In this document: positions 1 through 8,823 of the stretch, piece after piece
Layout of the letters: each line of letters starts with the position of its first letter
Position numbering within the stretch: position 1 is the first letter of the stretch
The notes under the pieces: generated by a model
The model's input: the letters and a program-made list of their open reading frames with translations, nothing else
The model's database searches: none
What the model was told of the DNA's origin: nothing
Assembly (NCBI GenBank): GCA_004151065.3
Contig: NWUY0300007119.1
Coordinates: 80,183-97,474, forward strand
Reading direction: 5' to 3'
DNA length: 17,292 nt
From: Larix sibirica
Taxonomy: Eukaryota > Streptophyta > Pinopsida > Pinales > Pinaceae
Made by a program: the position numbers and the translations under genes

Positions 1-828
1 TCATGTGTGGAATTTCAAGAAGATTCTAGAGGATCCAAAACCTTAACTTTAATAAGGAGTTCCTAAATGCAATAAGCATAACCCTAGCCATGGTGGCTAT
101 TCATGGGTGTTAAACCTCACTAATCAAGAGAGAAAAGGGTTCTATTATGTTTGGAGGGATTTTATGTTTCATAGTTAAACAATACAAAGTAATGGAGCAT
201 AGGAAGAAGGCGAAATTGTAACTGCATATTGTCCATTAACACCATAGTGAATTAATCTTTCTTTGTTTTTTGGTTGCATCTCTAAGAATAAAAATAGCAA
301 GGCACATATGTTATTTCTTGTTGGAGTTTTTTCCTCGTAAGTTTCTCCATCGTAAATCTTAGGGTCGATGGTGTGTTATTTCCATTGTTGGAATGTGTTT
401 TTATTTTCTCAATGAGTTTTCATAATGAAAGTGGTATCTTTAATGCACAATGGAGTATACTATCACTATGTTTGCAAACATAATCTTTTTTGACAAATTG
501 TCCATTGGAATATCTAAAGATAATGCACAAGTCACAATGTTTAACGAAAGCTAAGAGAAGAAATTTAACAGAACATTGAGACGATGAACCATGCAGATGA
601 TGAGTTATAATTTTCATAGAAATATTTAATTTCCAAAAGCAAACAATAGGGTACCTTCTTGGAGGATAATAGTGAAGATCAGTGAGTTACATGGAGATAT
701 GCAAAATATCCTTTAAGTTTGTAAATTACTAACAATTTTAGGGTCACGGGCTATCTAAATGCCAAATTGACATATGATATGTGCTTGTTTGTGGTACAAA
801 GAATCCCCTCCATGCAACAAAGTACTTT
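1..828. other. AT-rich non-genic DNA
   Basis: No coding frame with recognisable protein similarity is visible on either strand; the longest open frame (420-617, minus) gives a composition-driven peptide with no motif. Around 325-400 (plus strand) a run containing TTTTTCCTCGTAAGTTTCTCC and then T-rich sequence resembles the 3' part of many plant LTRs. I see no paired LTR, primer site or coding domain, so this is only a hint of old retrotransposon debris. Confidence 0.5.
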
Positions 829-950
829 GTTTATGAACGTGTACATACCCTACCCACCTCTACATTCAAACTTGTGACTTCAAAAAAGGAAACACATATT
901 TTTAACTTTTAAGCTCACTTAGTATTATGCATTTCCTCTACTTCTAAGAA
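829..950 (-). repeat. SINE-like tRNA-related fragment, copy 1
   Basis: Read on the minus strand, this stretch has a weak box A-like region (around 905-925), then GTCACAAGTTTGAATG, which resembles RNA polymerase III box B (GGTTCGANTCC), then AGGTGGGTAGGG. The same order recurs at 2625-2720, where both boxes fit better. Two divergent copies of a tRNA-like promoter layout suggest an old SINE family. Pol III boxes are short and this copy is decayed, so chance or another repeat type is possible. No terminal repeats or A-tail are visible. Confidence 0.35.
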
Positions 951-1173
951 TTATACAAAAAAAATATTTTACAAAATCAAGATCATTTCATAGTAAATTT
1001 AGCTTACTCACAAGTAATGAAAGATAATTACCAAGTGAAAAGGATAAAATCTGACTAAAGGTTTAGATTTTCGATCATTGACTAAAAAATTCAACCTTCT
1101 TATTGTAGCTTACTTAGAACAAATATACCTTCTAACAATATTAGAGAAACATGGTTTATAGGCCTATCTCAAA

Positions 1174-1695
1174 TTCTACTGTGCCTCCTCAACTCTAGAA
1201 CTTTTGACCATATCTTTCTTTGGTGTCCTTATTCCTAATGAATATGGGTTTGGGTTCAAATAAGGACGAGGATGAATATCCTTTTGAACTATGATATTGT
1301 CAATTTTACAAGGTCTTTTAAATGTTATTTTAAAATTGTAATCCAAAATATTTAGTTGAAATAAAATTGTCCAATATTAAAAGGATTAATTTTTTAAAAT
1401 AAAAAACAATAAAAAATAAAAAACAAAAAAGGTNTTCTGTTGTGCCTCCTCAACTCTAGAACTTTTGACCATATCTTTCTTTGGTGTCCTTATTCCTAAT
1501 GAATATGGGTTTGGGTTCAAATAAGGACGAGGATGAATATCCTTTTGAACTATGATATTGTCAATTTTACAAGGTCTTTTAAATGTTATTTTAAAATTGT
1601 AATCCAAAATATTTAGTTGAAATAAAATTGTCCAAAATTAAAAGGATTAATTTTTTTAATAAAAAAACAAGTAAAAAATACAAAACAAATTAGGT
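1174..1695. repeat. N-split direct duplication 1 (likely unmerged contig overlap)
   Basis: Positions 1174-1433 and 1435-1695 are near-identical (offset about 261), with a few substitutions and a small indel in the A-rich tail. The left copy ends exactly at the single N at 1434 and the right copy begins exactly after it. That layout is expected when two overlapping contig ends are joined by a placeholder base instead of being merged. The content is non-genic: the 73-residue minus-strand open frame here reads across the N into A/T-rich filler. A real tandem duplication is possible but less likely given the same pattern at two other Ns. Confidence 0.9.
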
Positions 1696-1886
1696 AAACA
1701 AAAAATCTAAGCAAAAACTAAAAACCAATTTAATCAATAACTTGGTTTCAGAGTACTTGAATGAAATACTTAAAAAGATAAATCAAAAGTGCATCCCAGT
1801 TAGATTCCTCTATGTAAATGTTATAACCTCTACTACGATGTGGACCTATCTCAACATCCTTTATAAAATTAAAGTTTGATAAAGCC

Positions 1887-2292
1887 TAAAATGGCTAACT
1901 TTAAAAAAGTTGGGACCAAAAGGGTAATAAGGAATCCCTCTTGTCTCTAAATATAGTTGACTTTTTTTCCTCGAAAAAAAGATCACAGTTCATGTTTTTA
2001 TTGAAAAACTATGAACCATATTGTTCATTTAGCTATATAACCGTACAAATGTCACCTTCAGAATATTCTCCTTTAAAGTAGGGGATCAGNTAAAATGGCT
2101 AACTTTAAAAAAGTTGGGACCAAAAGGGTAATAAGGAATCCCTCTTGTCTCTAAATATAGTTGACTTTTTTTCCTCGAAAAAAAGATCACAGTTCATGTT
2201 TTTATTGAAAAACTATGAACCATATTGTTCATTTAGCTATATAACCGTACATATGTCACCTTCAGAATATTCTCCTTTAAAGTAGTGGATCA
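1887..2292. repeat. N-split direct duplication 2 (likely unmerged contig overlap)
   Basis: Positions 1887-2089 repeat at 2091-2292 (offset 204) on either side of the single N at 2090. I see only three or so differences, for example ACAAAT against ACATAT near 2045/2249 and GGGG against GTGG near the end. Both copies start with TAAAATGGCTAAC and both boundaries touch the N. No gene lies inside. The true locus probably contains this segment once. Confidence 0.9.
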
Positions 2293-2624
2293 TATAAATT
2301 CCATGATAAACTACTACCAAATAAGCAAGGCCTCGTCTAAACAATCTAAAGTCTGCTGGTGTGTATGATTACAATGAAAAAAAGATTCCTTTGCTCCTTA
2401 CTTAAAAAATCCTCATTGCTTTTATGATAAAGGGGAACTTCTAATTATTAACAATTATAATAGATTTATTCAAGTTAAAAAAAATCCTTTGAGAAAAAAT
2501 AATATTAATTGGGTATTGAGCTCCTCCCGAAAAATATAGATCGCCCAACTTTGAAGCCCATAAGCAAGAATGAAGTTGTTGGTACTTTGTTAGCGCCACA
2601 CAAATATATACAAATAACAACTTG

Positions 2625-2720
2625 CTTGCTTAAACATGTATAGACCCTACCCACCTCTAGAATTAAACGTGTGACCTCCACGGAGATAACACATGTTCTT
2701 AACCATTAGGCAACTACAAG
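2625..2720 (-). repeat. SINE-like tRNA-related fragment, copy 2
   Basis: On the minus strand the order is TTGCCTAATGGTTAAGA, close to the tRNA box A pattern (T-R-G-C-N-N-A-R-Y-G-G), then about 25 nt further GGTCACACGTTTAATTC in the place of box B, then AGGTGGGTAGGG. The order, spacing and flanking words match the copy at 829-950. This is consistent with an old tRNA-derived SINE. It is not a functional tRNA: no acceptor or anticodon stem can be drawn. Confidence 0.4.
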
Positions 2721-2917
2721 ATTTAATTGATCACAACAACAATTATAAACGTGTTGGTGCCCACCCATTGAAATCATCCCTTGCTTAAAAGGATCAATTT
2801 TGCTATAACATTAAGAATTTTGTTTAGGATTATACATATTTTGTTTAGAATTTTGTGAATATTGTGCTAGAACAACAACACAGAGCCCCATTTTCTATAT
2901 TATTGTTGCTTTCTTCT

Positions 2918-3063
2918 ATTGGGATAAATTTTCTTTGCAGATAGAGTGCTTGGGAATAATGTTGGCTTATTCCTTCTAAGAACTGAAAGTATTGGGATAA
3001 GTTTTCTTTGCACATAGAGTGCTTGAGAATAATGTTGGCTTATTCCTTCTAAGAACTGAAAGG
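2918..3063. repeat. 73-bp tandem duplication
   Basis: ATTGGGATAA(A/G)TTTTCTTTGCA begins at 2918 and again at 2991. The two 73-bp units each end in TTCTAAGAACTGAAAG and differ at only a few bases. No N separates them, unlike the three suspect duplications. The corresponding stretch of the right block (about 5060-5150) has one unit only, so this duplication probably arose after the larger one, or a unit was lost there. Confidence 0.85.
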
Positions 3064-3606
3064 CTTGATATGTAGTCATTGCATATAACACATATTGTGT
3101 TTCTAATATTTCAGAGTTTAAAGTTTAAATCATGGTATTTTGTGTCCAGTTTTGATGCTTAAAACCATTATGCAATGTTTAGTAATTTGGATGGGAAGTT
3201 TGTGTCTAATTTTGACACTCATATCTACCTCTTTAATATATTTTACCATTGGATCCACAGCCATGCATATTTTGTTAGATGAATATTGTGTTTGGGTTTG
3301 AATTGTTGCCTTTACCTACAGGAACATTCACGTGATAGAGCATTCAAGAAGATGTATCAATCATATCAAAGAATTTGTTTCCTGCTTCTCACCTTGTACT
3401 TGAGAGGGGAGACATCATGGATTGACAGTTAGGCTTTAGGCTTCAAGTTTCGAAACTGTATCATTGAGATAGATTTCTCACTTATATAATGCGTAAACAA
3501 GCGAGCTCAAGGCCCATCCAAAACCAGAGCCTCCATCTAGAGTCACTGCGAGAGTCAGAGTTGTAGCCAAGAGACAGAAATAGATCCATGCTCTAGAGAA
3601 TCCATT

Positions 3607-4253
3607 GGTTTGTGATCATCCAAAACTACTATTTAGCAGAAGATATCAACTTTTGCTAGCTAGGTTTTTTGTCAACCTAAACCATCATCTATACCAGGTT
3701 TGTGGTCATCATAAAACCATCATTTAGTAGAAGACATCAACTTCTGCTAATGTTTGGTTTGTGGTCATCCAAAACCACCATTTAGTAGAAGACATCAACT
3801 TCTGCTAACATTTAGTTTGTGGTCATCCCAAAACCTCCATTTAGTAGAAGACATCAACTTCAACTAACCATTGGTTTGTGGTCATCCTAAATCACCATCT
3901 ACGAGGGCTGTGGTTATCCAAAAACCACCATTTAGTAGAAGACGTCGGCTTATGATAACATTGGTTTGTGGTCATCCTAAACCACCATCTATCTTTTGGT
4001 TTATGGTTATCCAAAACCACCATTTAGTTGAAGACATCAACTTCTACCAGCCATTGGTTTGTGNTCTACGAGGGCTGTGGTTATCCAAAAACCACCATTT
4101 AGTAGAAGACATCAACTTCTGATACCATTGGTTTGTGGTCATCCTAAACCACCATCTATCTTTTGGTTTATGGTTATCCAAAACCACCATTTAGTTGAAG
4201 ACATCAACTTCTACCAGCCATTGGTTTGTGGTCATCCCAAAACCATCAATTTA
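3607..4253. repeat. Minisatellite array 1 (60-bp and 34-bp units)
   Basis: The phrase GGTTTGTGGTCATCC recurs with variations at about 3607, 3698, 3758, 3817, 3873, 3963, 4056, 4130 and 4224. A full unit is about 60 bp and continues AAAACCACCATTTAGTAGAAG, ACATCAACTTCTGCTAACATT. A short unit of about 34 bp replaces the second half with CCATCTAT. Plus-strand open frames across the array (3871-4328) give repeats of VCGHPKPPS and IQNHHLVEDINF only because the units are stop-poor. No start context, domain or conserved frame in the sister array supports a protein. Part of the array (3898-4230) is inflated by the N-split duplication. Confidence 0.9.
3898..4230. repeat. N-split direct duplication 3 (likely unmerged contig overlap)
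   Basis: Positions 3898-4063 (166 bp) repeat at 4065-4230 (166 bp) around the single N at 4064. Both copies begin TCTACGAGGGCTGTGG and end CCATTGGTTTGTG. They differ mainly around GACGTCGGCTTATGATAAC against GACATCAACTTCTGATACC. Unit repetition within a minisatellite makes mis-joining likely here, so the true copy number of the array is uncertain. Confidence 0.88.
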
Positions 4254-4358
4254 GAGAGCACTTTAGTGATGGGTTCATCCATTTGTAGTTGTGATCCACT
4301 TCCAAATTTTATTTCTCTTTCAAAATGATTATTGGATTCACAAAAACTCCTTCGGATT

Positions 4359-4380
4359 AAGAAGAGGAGTGTTGGAAACC
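4359..4380 (+). other. Candidate polypurine tract and LTR start (left block)
   Basis: An 11-base purine run (AAGAAGAGGAG, 4359-4369) is followed directly by TGTTGGAAACC. Plant LTR retrotransposons commonly have a purine primer immediately before the TG that opens the 3' LTR. The equivalent site in the right block (5994-6016) keeps the purine run and the TTGGAAACC words. No matching LTR end in CA, primer site or integrase region was identified, so this is a reasoned guess. Confidence 0.4.
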
Positions 4381-5564
4381 TAATCATTTAGGGTTATGGT
4401 AAAAGTTAATTGTATTATTATTACTATTCACTTTTATCATATACAAATATGAATAATCACAGTGAAGTCCAATAGACCTCTTAAATTATAAAACCAAGAG
4501 TAATATACATTATATTTATACGTGTATGAAATCATAACTCACACTTATCTTCATTCATCTTCATTTTAGTTGAGTTCAACAATTTCCATATTCAACGATG
4601 CCCATAAAAACTTGCTTCGTTACCATTGTATTGTGCATGACATGACCTTCCATGCAAACATATTAGAACATCATATCATATGCTAAAAAGGAATCAAAGT
4701 CTAAATTAGCCTTCTTGCTATAATTACCACCATTAAACCTTGTTAGGGTCCTTAACATTCACTTTAGTTTATGGACATCTATTTATACGAGAACATCAAT
4801 TGCACTCCCATTGGAGTTGCACACATGGAAACATTTAGATAGATCAAAAGACACTAAATCTTCTATGATTCTTCTAGAACGTGCATTTAGTGAATATTGT
4901 GCTAGAAGAACATCCATCCATAATATAATATAACACTTAAGCCTATGTAAAGACGATGAAAACAATATAGAGTCCCAATGTCTCTATCATTGTTGCTTGC
5001 TTTCATTAATTATTGGAGCATTCTAGTTATCTCCTTGACGTGTATTCATTTGTCATATTATTAGGCTAAGTTTTCTTTTTTGCACAATAGAGCCATTGTT
5101 TGGAGAGTGATTGGGAATAATATTAGCTTATTCCCTCTAAGAACTGAAAGGTTTGCTGTGCAATCATTGCATAGAACACATATTATGTTTCCAATAATTT
5201 AGAGTTTGGAGTTTAAATTATGGTATTCAATGTCTAGTTTTGAAACTTAAAATCATTATGCAATGTTTAGTGATTTGGATGGGTATTTCTGTCTAGTTTT
5301 GATATTCATACTTACCTATTTGATATATATTTCCATTGGAGCCACAACCATGCATATTTTGTTGGAGTGAATATTGTGTTTGGGTTTGAATTGTTTCCTT
5401 TCCCTATAGGCACATTCACATCGTAGAGTAGTCACGAAGATGTATAAATCATATCAAAGAATTTGTTTCTTGCTTCTCACCTTGAACCTAACATGGGGCA
5501 TCATGGATTGACACTCAGGCTTCAAGTTTCAAAGCCCTATCAATGAGATAGATTGCTCATATAC

Positions 5565-5895
5565 CAGGTATGTGGTCATCCTAAAATCACCACTTGGTTT
5601 TTGGTTATCCAAAATAACCATTTAGTAGGCATCAACTTCTACTAACATTTGGTTTGTGGTCATCCTAAAACCACCATTTAGTATAAGACATCAGCTTTTG
5701 CTAACCATTGGTTTGTGGTAATCCAAAAACCACCATTTAGTAGAAGCCACCAACTTATGCTAACATTGGTTTGTGGTAATCCTAAACCATCATCTATATT
5801 TTGGTTTTTGGTCATCCAAAACGACCATTTAGTAGAAGACATCAACTTTTGTTAGCCATTGGTTTGCGGTCATGCCAAAACCACCAATGCAAAGA
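5565..5895. repeat. Minisatellite array 2 (sister of array 1)
   Basis: The same GGTTTGTGGTCATCC / ACCACCATTTAGTAGAAG units recur here at about 5570, 5650, 5709, 5767, 5803 and 5862, with fewer copies than array 1. The mix of full 60-bp and short 34-bp units is kept, so the array existed before the large block was duplicated and then changed copy number. Within units, GGTT.TTGG and CCAAAATAACC (5593-5616) form an imperfect inverted repeat. Confidence 0.88.
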
Positions 5896-5993
5896 GCACT
5901 TCAATGATGGGTTCAACCATTTGCAGTTGTCTACTTCCAAATTTTATCTCTCTTTGAGAAAGATTCTTGGACTAAAAAAAAATCCTTCGGATT

Positions 5994-6016
5994 AAGGGGG
6001 GGGGATCTTGGAAACC
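5994..6016 (+). other. Candidate polypurine tract and degraded LTR start (right block)
   Basis: Two A's, nine consecutive G's (5996-6004) and an A precede TCTTGGAAACC. This aligns with the purine run and TGTTGGAAACC at 4359-4380, but the expected TG is TC here. The long G run is itself unusual in this AT-rich DNA. The interpretation as a reverse-transcription primer site is inferred from the layout only. Confidence 0.35.
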
Positions 6017-6485
6017 TATTCCTTTAGGGTTATGGTAAAATTTAATTGTATTATTATTACTAATCACATTCACCATAAATGAATTTGAATAGTCAGAATG
6101 AAGTCCAAGAGACCCCCATGGAGTATGAAACCAAGGGTCATATACATTGTAGTTATATCTGTATGGAAACAGAACTCAAGCTTATCTTCATTCATCTTCA
6201 TTTTAGTTGAGTTCAACAATTCCCATATTCAACCATGTCCATAAAAAGTTTCTTGGGTAATTCATTATATCATGCATGACACGATCTTCCATGCAAATAT
6301 ATTAGAGCATCATATTATATGCATTAAAGGAATACAAGTCTAAAATAGCCTTCTCAATATAATTGCCACCATAAAACCTTGCTAGGGTCCTTAAGCTGCA
6401 CGTTAGTTTATGGACATCTATCTATACCCGAACATCAATTGCATTCCCATTGGAGTTGCACACATGGAAATATTTAGATAGATTG

Positions 6486-7164
6486 AAAGATACTTATCAA
6501 AACATTGAATATCATAATCTACATGTTTATAAATTAAACAACCTCCTTGCATAAGATACTCAAATTAGTCACATTGATCATACATGCATAATTGAAATCA
6601 ATAAATTGACATAAGAAATTCATACAATCATAGATCTATATCAATCATGGCATGACCTCATGTCAAACTATTATTCTAACATATTAACACACAAGGTATA
6701 TATCGATATACAATCAAGTTCTATCAACCCGAGACTATAACAATTGATGCAAATCTAGAAAAAAACAAAAGATAGTCTACATAAAGTAGAAATCCAAAAT
6801 GTGGGGCATTGCATACGACCACCCTTCAAGTAAATCTATATCGAAATTATAGTCAATTAAATGAAAAGGGAAAATGTTGGCACACTTTCTCAATGCAATC
6901 CCACGTTGCAAACATGGGATGGATTGGTCCCACTGGACCTTTACCCAATTCACCAATTGATGTATTAGTTGTTGAGCTATGTGGTACATGATGAATACCA
7001 TTTTATCTTTAAAAGCCCCCTTTCCCACCATTTTTGGTCTCAATGACCAAATATTGGTGCTCATCCTGGGGGATATTCATTGTTTCATAGATTTTATGGG
7101 ACCAACCAGTGCCCCCCACTATGCTTTTACCCTCTCTCTGAGTATGATTTGACTCCTTTCCATG
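6486..7164 (-). other. Unassigned DNA downstream of gag remnant
   Basis: This stretch lies 3' of the zinc-knuckle remnant on the minus strand, where a Gypsy protease would be expected. I searched by eye for the D-S/T-G-A protease motif and for RT or integrase motifs and saw none. A 95-codon minus-strand open frame at 6777-7064 has no recognisable domain and lies in a different frame from the gag remnant. It may be degraded retroelement sequence or unrelated DNA. Confidence 0.4.
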
Positions 7165-7203
7165 ACAATCCTTTGCATAATGAGGCCTAATATAGACATG
7201 ACA
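7165..7203 (-). pseudogene. Damaged Gypsy gag zinc knuckle
   Basis: The minus-strand reading is C-H-V-Y-I-R-P-H-Y-A-K-D-C. This fits the plant Gypsy gag variant knuckle C-x2-C-x3-H-x4-C (the C..C.GPH....C type) except that the second cysteine is tyrosine, a single TGT to TAT change. It is in the same frame phase as the gag core at 7500-7935 and sits about 300 bases downstream of it, the right place for a nucleocapsid motif. Zinc binding by this copy would be impaired. Confidence 0.6.
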
Positions 7204-7499
7204 CTCAATATTGGGTGTCCCCCAAGTGTGCTCAGTTAATAAGTTTCTTAATGGGCTTCACCTTGTTGTTGCTGCTACTTTTAATGTTTGGTCGAACACA
7301 AGGCCCTTCAGAGTTGGGTGGATTCCTCTGTAACTCTGAGCTAGTACCACTATGTGTCACCTTGGAATCAAATTAGGGAGGCTTGGAACTACCTCTCTTA
7401 TAAAATATCTTATATTGTACCTTTATAGATTTATGTCTCTACGACACAACTGATGCTCTAAACCCACCTCATGCTTCTCCTCTCACTACTAATTCCTAC

Positions 7500-7935
7500 T
7501 CAAATGCTTGTGCTGATTAAATTTCCATGTAAATGGTGATCATGTCAAGATGTTAACATCAACACCAATGGTTAGGTTTAATCCTTTGATGAATATGTTA
7601 ACTTGTAGCTCTTTTGTGTCCAAGTGCCTTGCATAAGGAAATAATTCCATGGATTTTATTGTGTATTCAATTACAGTTCTATTCCATTGTGTAAAGTAGA
7701 TTGCATTAATTTGTCGAGTTTTCCATTACCCAGGCATATAATTTATATGGAATTTCTCCATGAATAACTCCCATGTTATTTTGGATATAAACATTCCCAA
7801 CTACCTTTGTTGAGTTTGCCACTGTACGAGGATGACACCATTTAGTTGAAAAATAACCAATCAAACCTTTTGATTATATGGTTTCTCCCTCAAGCCAAAG
7901 AATTAGGCCACATATTCTAGCCACACTTACGCCAT
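7500..7935 (-). pseudogene. Ty3/Gypsy-like gag (retrotransposon gag core), broken
   Basis: One minus-strand frame, read through its stops, gives the spaced signature of the retrotransposon gag family (capsid core). In order it shows WLEYV..FF near 7930, FQLNGV..VQW near 7845-7815, ITWELFMEKFHINYMPG near 7780-7730, then VIEYTIKSMELFPYA and TKELQVNIFIKGLN down to about 7570. These match the usual W-x2-F-x3-Y-x-P, EY-x3-F-x-x-L and F-x-x-GL pattern. In-frame stops lie between these blocks (for example after YMPG and after VNILT), so no capsid is made. A primer binding site and LTR-like sequence lie upstream and a zinc-knuckle remnant downstream, all in the right order for one element. The frame is assigned by motif, not by a start codon. 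Confidence 0.75.
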
Positions 7936-8366
7936 TTACTTTGTAAGGCCACTAGAGGACTTTGGCAGATGTACCTTCTATAACTCTTTGATCATATTAC
8001 CAAGTGGTGGATCCTTGATGTTTTAGGAGCTTTCAGATCTTTTGTATTAGGCTCTCCTGACAAAAGCATGCCAACCCCATCACCTCTACCCTTATTAAGG
8101 GATAAGTGCATTAAGTGCCATGCCTACTACTAATAAGTGAAAACATATTTCTTGTGTGGTGACATTAGGTCATCCCTAACCTTCCTCTAGCACACATGAT
8201 GACTAGGGAAATTCATGGGTATTTTATGTTTTAAACATCTTGTTTTCTTGAAATAGGGTAGAATTCACTAATCAATACTTGAATTCAAACTTCTTTGTGA
8301 TGCAACATATCATCTTGTAATAATTAATAAGCATGATGCATCTAGGCTCAAAGGTTTGCAACCTAA

Positions 8367-8378
8367 GCTCCAATACCA
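8367..8378 (-). other. Primer binding site, initiator-Met tRNA type
   Basis: The minus strand reads TGGTATTGGAGC, two mismatches from TGGTATCAGAGC, the common plant LTR-retrotransposon primer site complementary to the 3' end of initiator methionine tRNA. It starts three bases after a CCTACA that would close the LTR, which is normal spacing. The gag remnant lies about 430 bases further on in the same orientation. Confidence 0.7.
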
Positions 8379-8381
8379 AGA

Positions 8382-8823
8382 TGTAGGACGCCCTTGTAGT
8401 TTCCCTCTAATAACACACAATAACATATAAATATTTTTAAAAACAACCAAGCAACATTTTCACTTACGACAATCTAACATCAACATGCTAACATCGAGAA
8501 ATTTATAACTAGACACATCTATCCACAATCCTTATTATGGGAGGTCCTTCACTATACCCTACATTGGATCAAGGGTCTCTCCCTTTAGCACTTGAGCTTT
8601 CAAGCAACCTAGGTGCATAAAATGTTTTTGAGATATTGTATCACTTCCTTTACTGCCAATTACTCCAAAAAGTTGACAAAGTTTTAGTTATGTAGCTAAG
8701 GATATACTCATCCATTGGATTTATCTCTAGCAATATATTATGGTCATGATGTGTGAGATCCCATTATTAGTCCATGTTCACACATATATCTCCAATATAC
8801 ACTAGTTGATGAAACTCCCTACA
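8382..8823 (-). mobile_element. Candidate 5' LTR of the Gypsy-like element
   Basis: On the minus strand the segment opens TGTAGGGAG (8823) and closes GGCGTCCTACA (8382), giving a six-base inverted terminal pair TGTAGG/CCTACA with the canonical TG...CA ends. The primer binding site follows three bases later. The closing end is well supported by the primer site. The opening end is one of at least two choices: a TGTTGTTAAGCC at about 9012, preceded by GGGGGA, would make the LTR about 630 bp. No second LTR was found at lower coordinates, so the length cannot be confirmed. Confidence 0.5.

Larger units (their letters stand above)
2852..4837. repeat. Large degenerate tandem duplication, left copy
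   Basis: This block is repeated at 4891-6485 in the same order and orientation with many substitutions. Matched landmarks are: the start GTGAATATTGTGCTAGAA (2852 and 4891); ATTATGCAATGTTTAGT.ATTTGGATGGG (about 3169 and 5253); TGTGTTTGGGTTTGAATTG (about 3286 and 5373); the minisatellite; CCTTCGGATTAAG plus a purine run (about 4350 and 5984); GGGTTATGGTAAAA (about 4391 and 6028); TTTTAGTTGAGTTCAACAATT (about 4564 and 6202); and CATTGGAGTTGCACACATGG (about 4809 and 6449). The left copy is longer because of a larger array, the N-split duplication and a 73-bp internal duplication. No gene is recognisable. It may be the 3' part of a non-autonomous LTR element. Confidence 0.85.
4891..6485. repeat. 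Large degenerate tandem duplication, right copy
   Basis: This is the second copy of the block at 2852-4837, diverged by substitutions and small indels throughout and lacking the 73-bp duplication and the extra array units. It runs from GTGAATATTGTGCTAGAAGAAC to the shared CACATGGAAATATTTAGATAGATTGAAAG. Similarity fades after about 6485. The head-to-tail layout, with an LTR-like start inside each unit, would fit unequal recombination between neighbouring elements sharing an LTR, but a plain segmental tandem duplication explains it equally well. No coding capacity was recognised. Confidence 0.85.

Noticed and set aside
3871-4328. Plus-strand open frames encoding repeats of VCGHPKPPS / IQNHHLVEDINF, possibly a repeat protein
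   Set aside because: They arise from the stop-poor minisatellite unit, cross an N with an artefactual duplication, change frame between units and are not conserved as a frame in array 2.
5215-5240. TGGTATTCAATGTC (and TGGTATTTTGTGTC near 3134) as a primer binding site for the tandem block
   Set aside because: Only the first six bases match the Met-type site, the rest diverges, and no LTR end lies just upstream.
6777-7064. A 95-residue minus-strand protein
   Set aside because: No domain recognised, no promoter or neighbour support, out of frame with the adjoining gag remnant, and partly overlapped by an equally plausible antisense frame.
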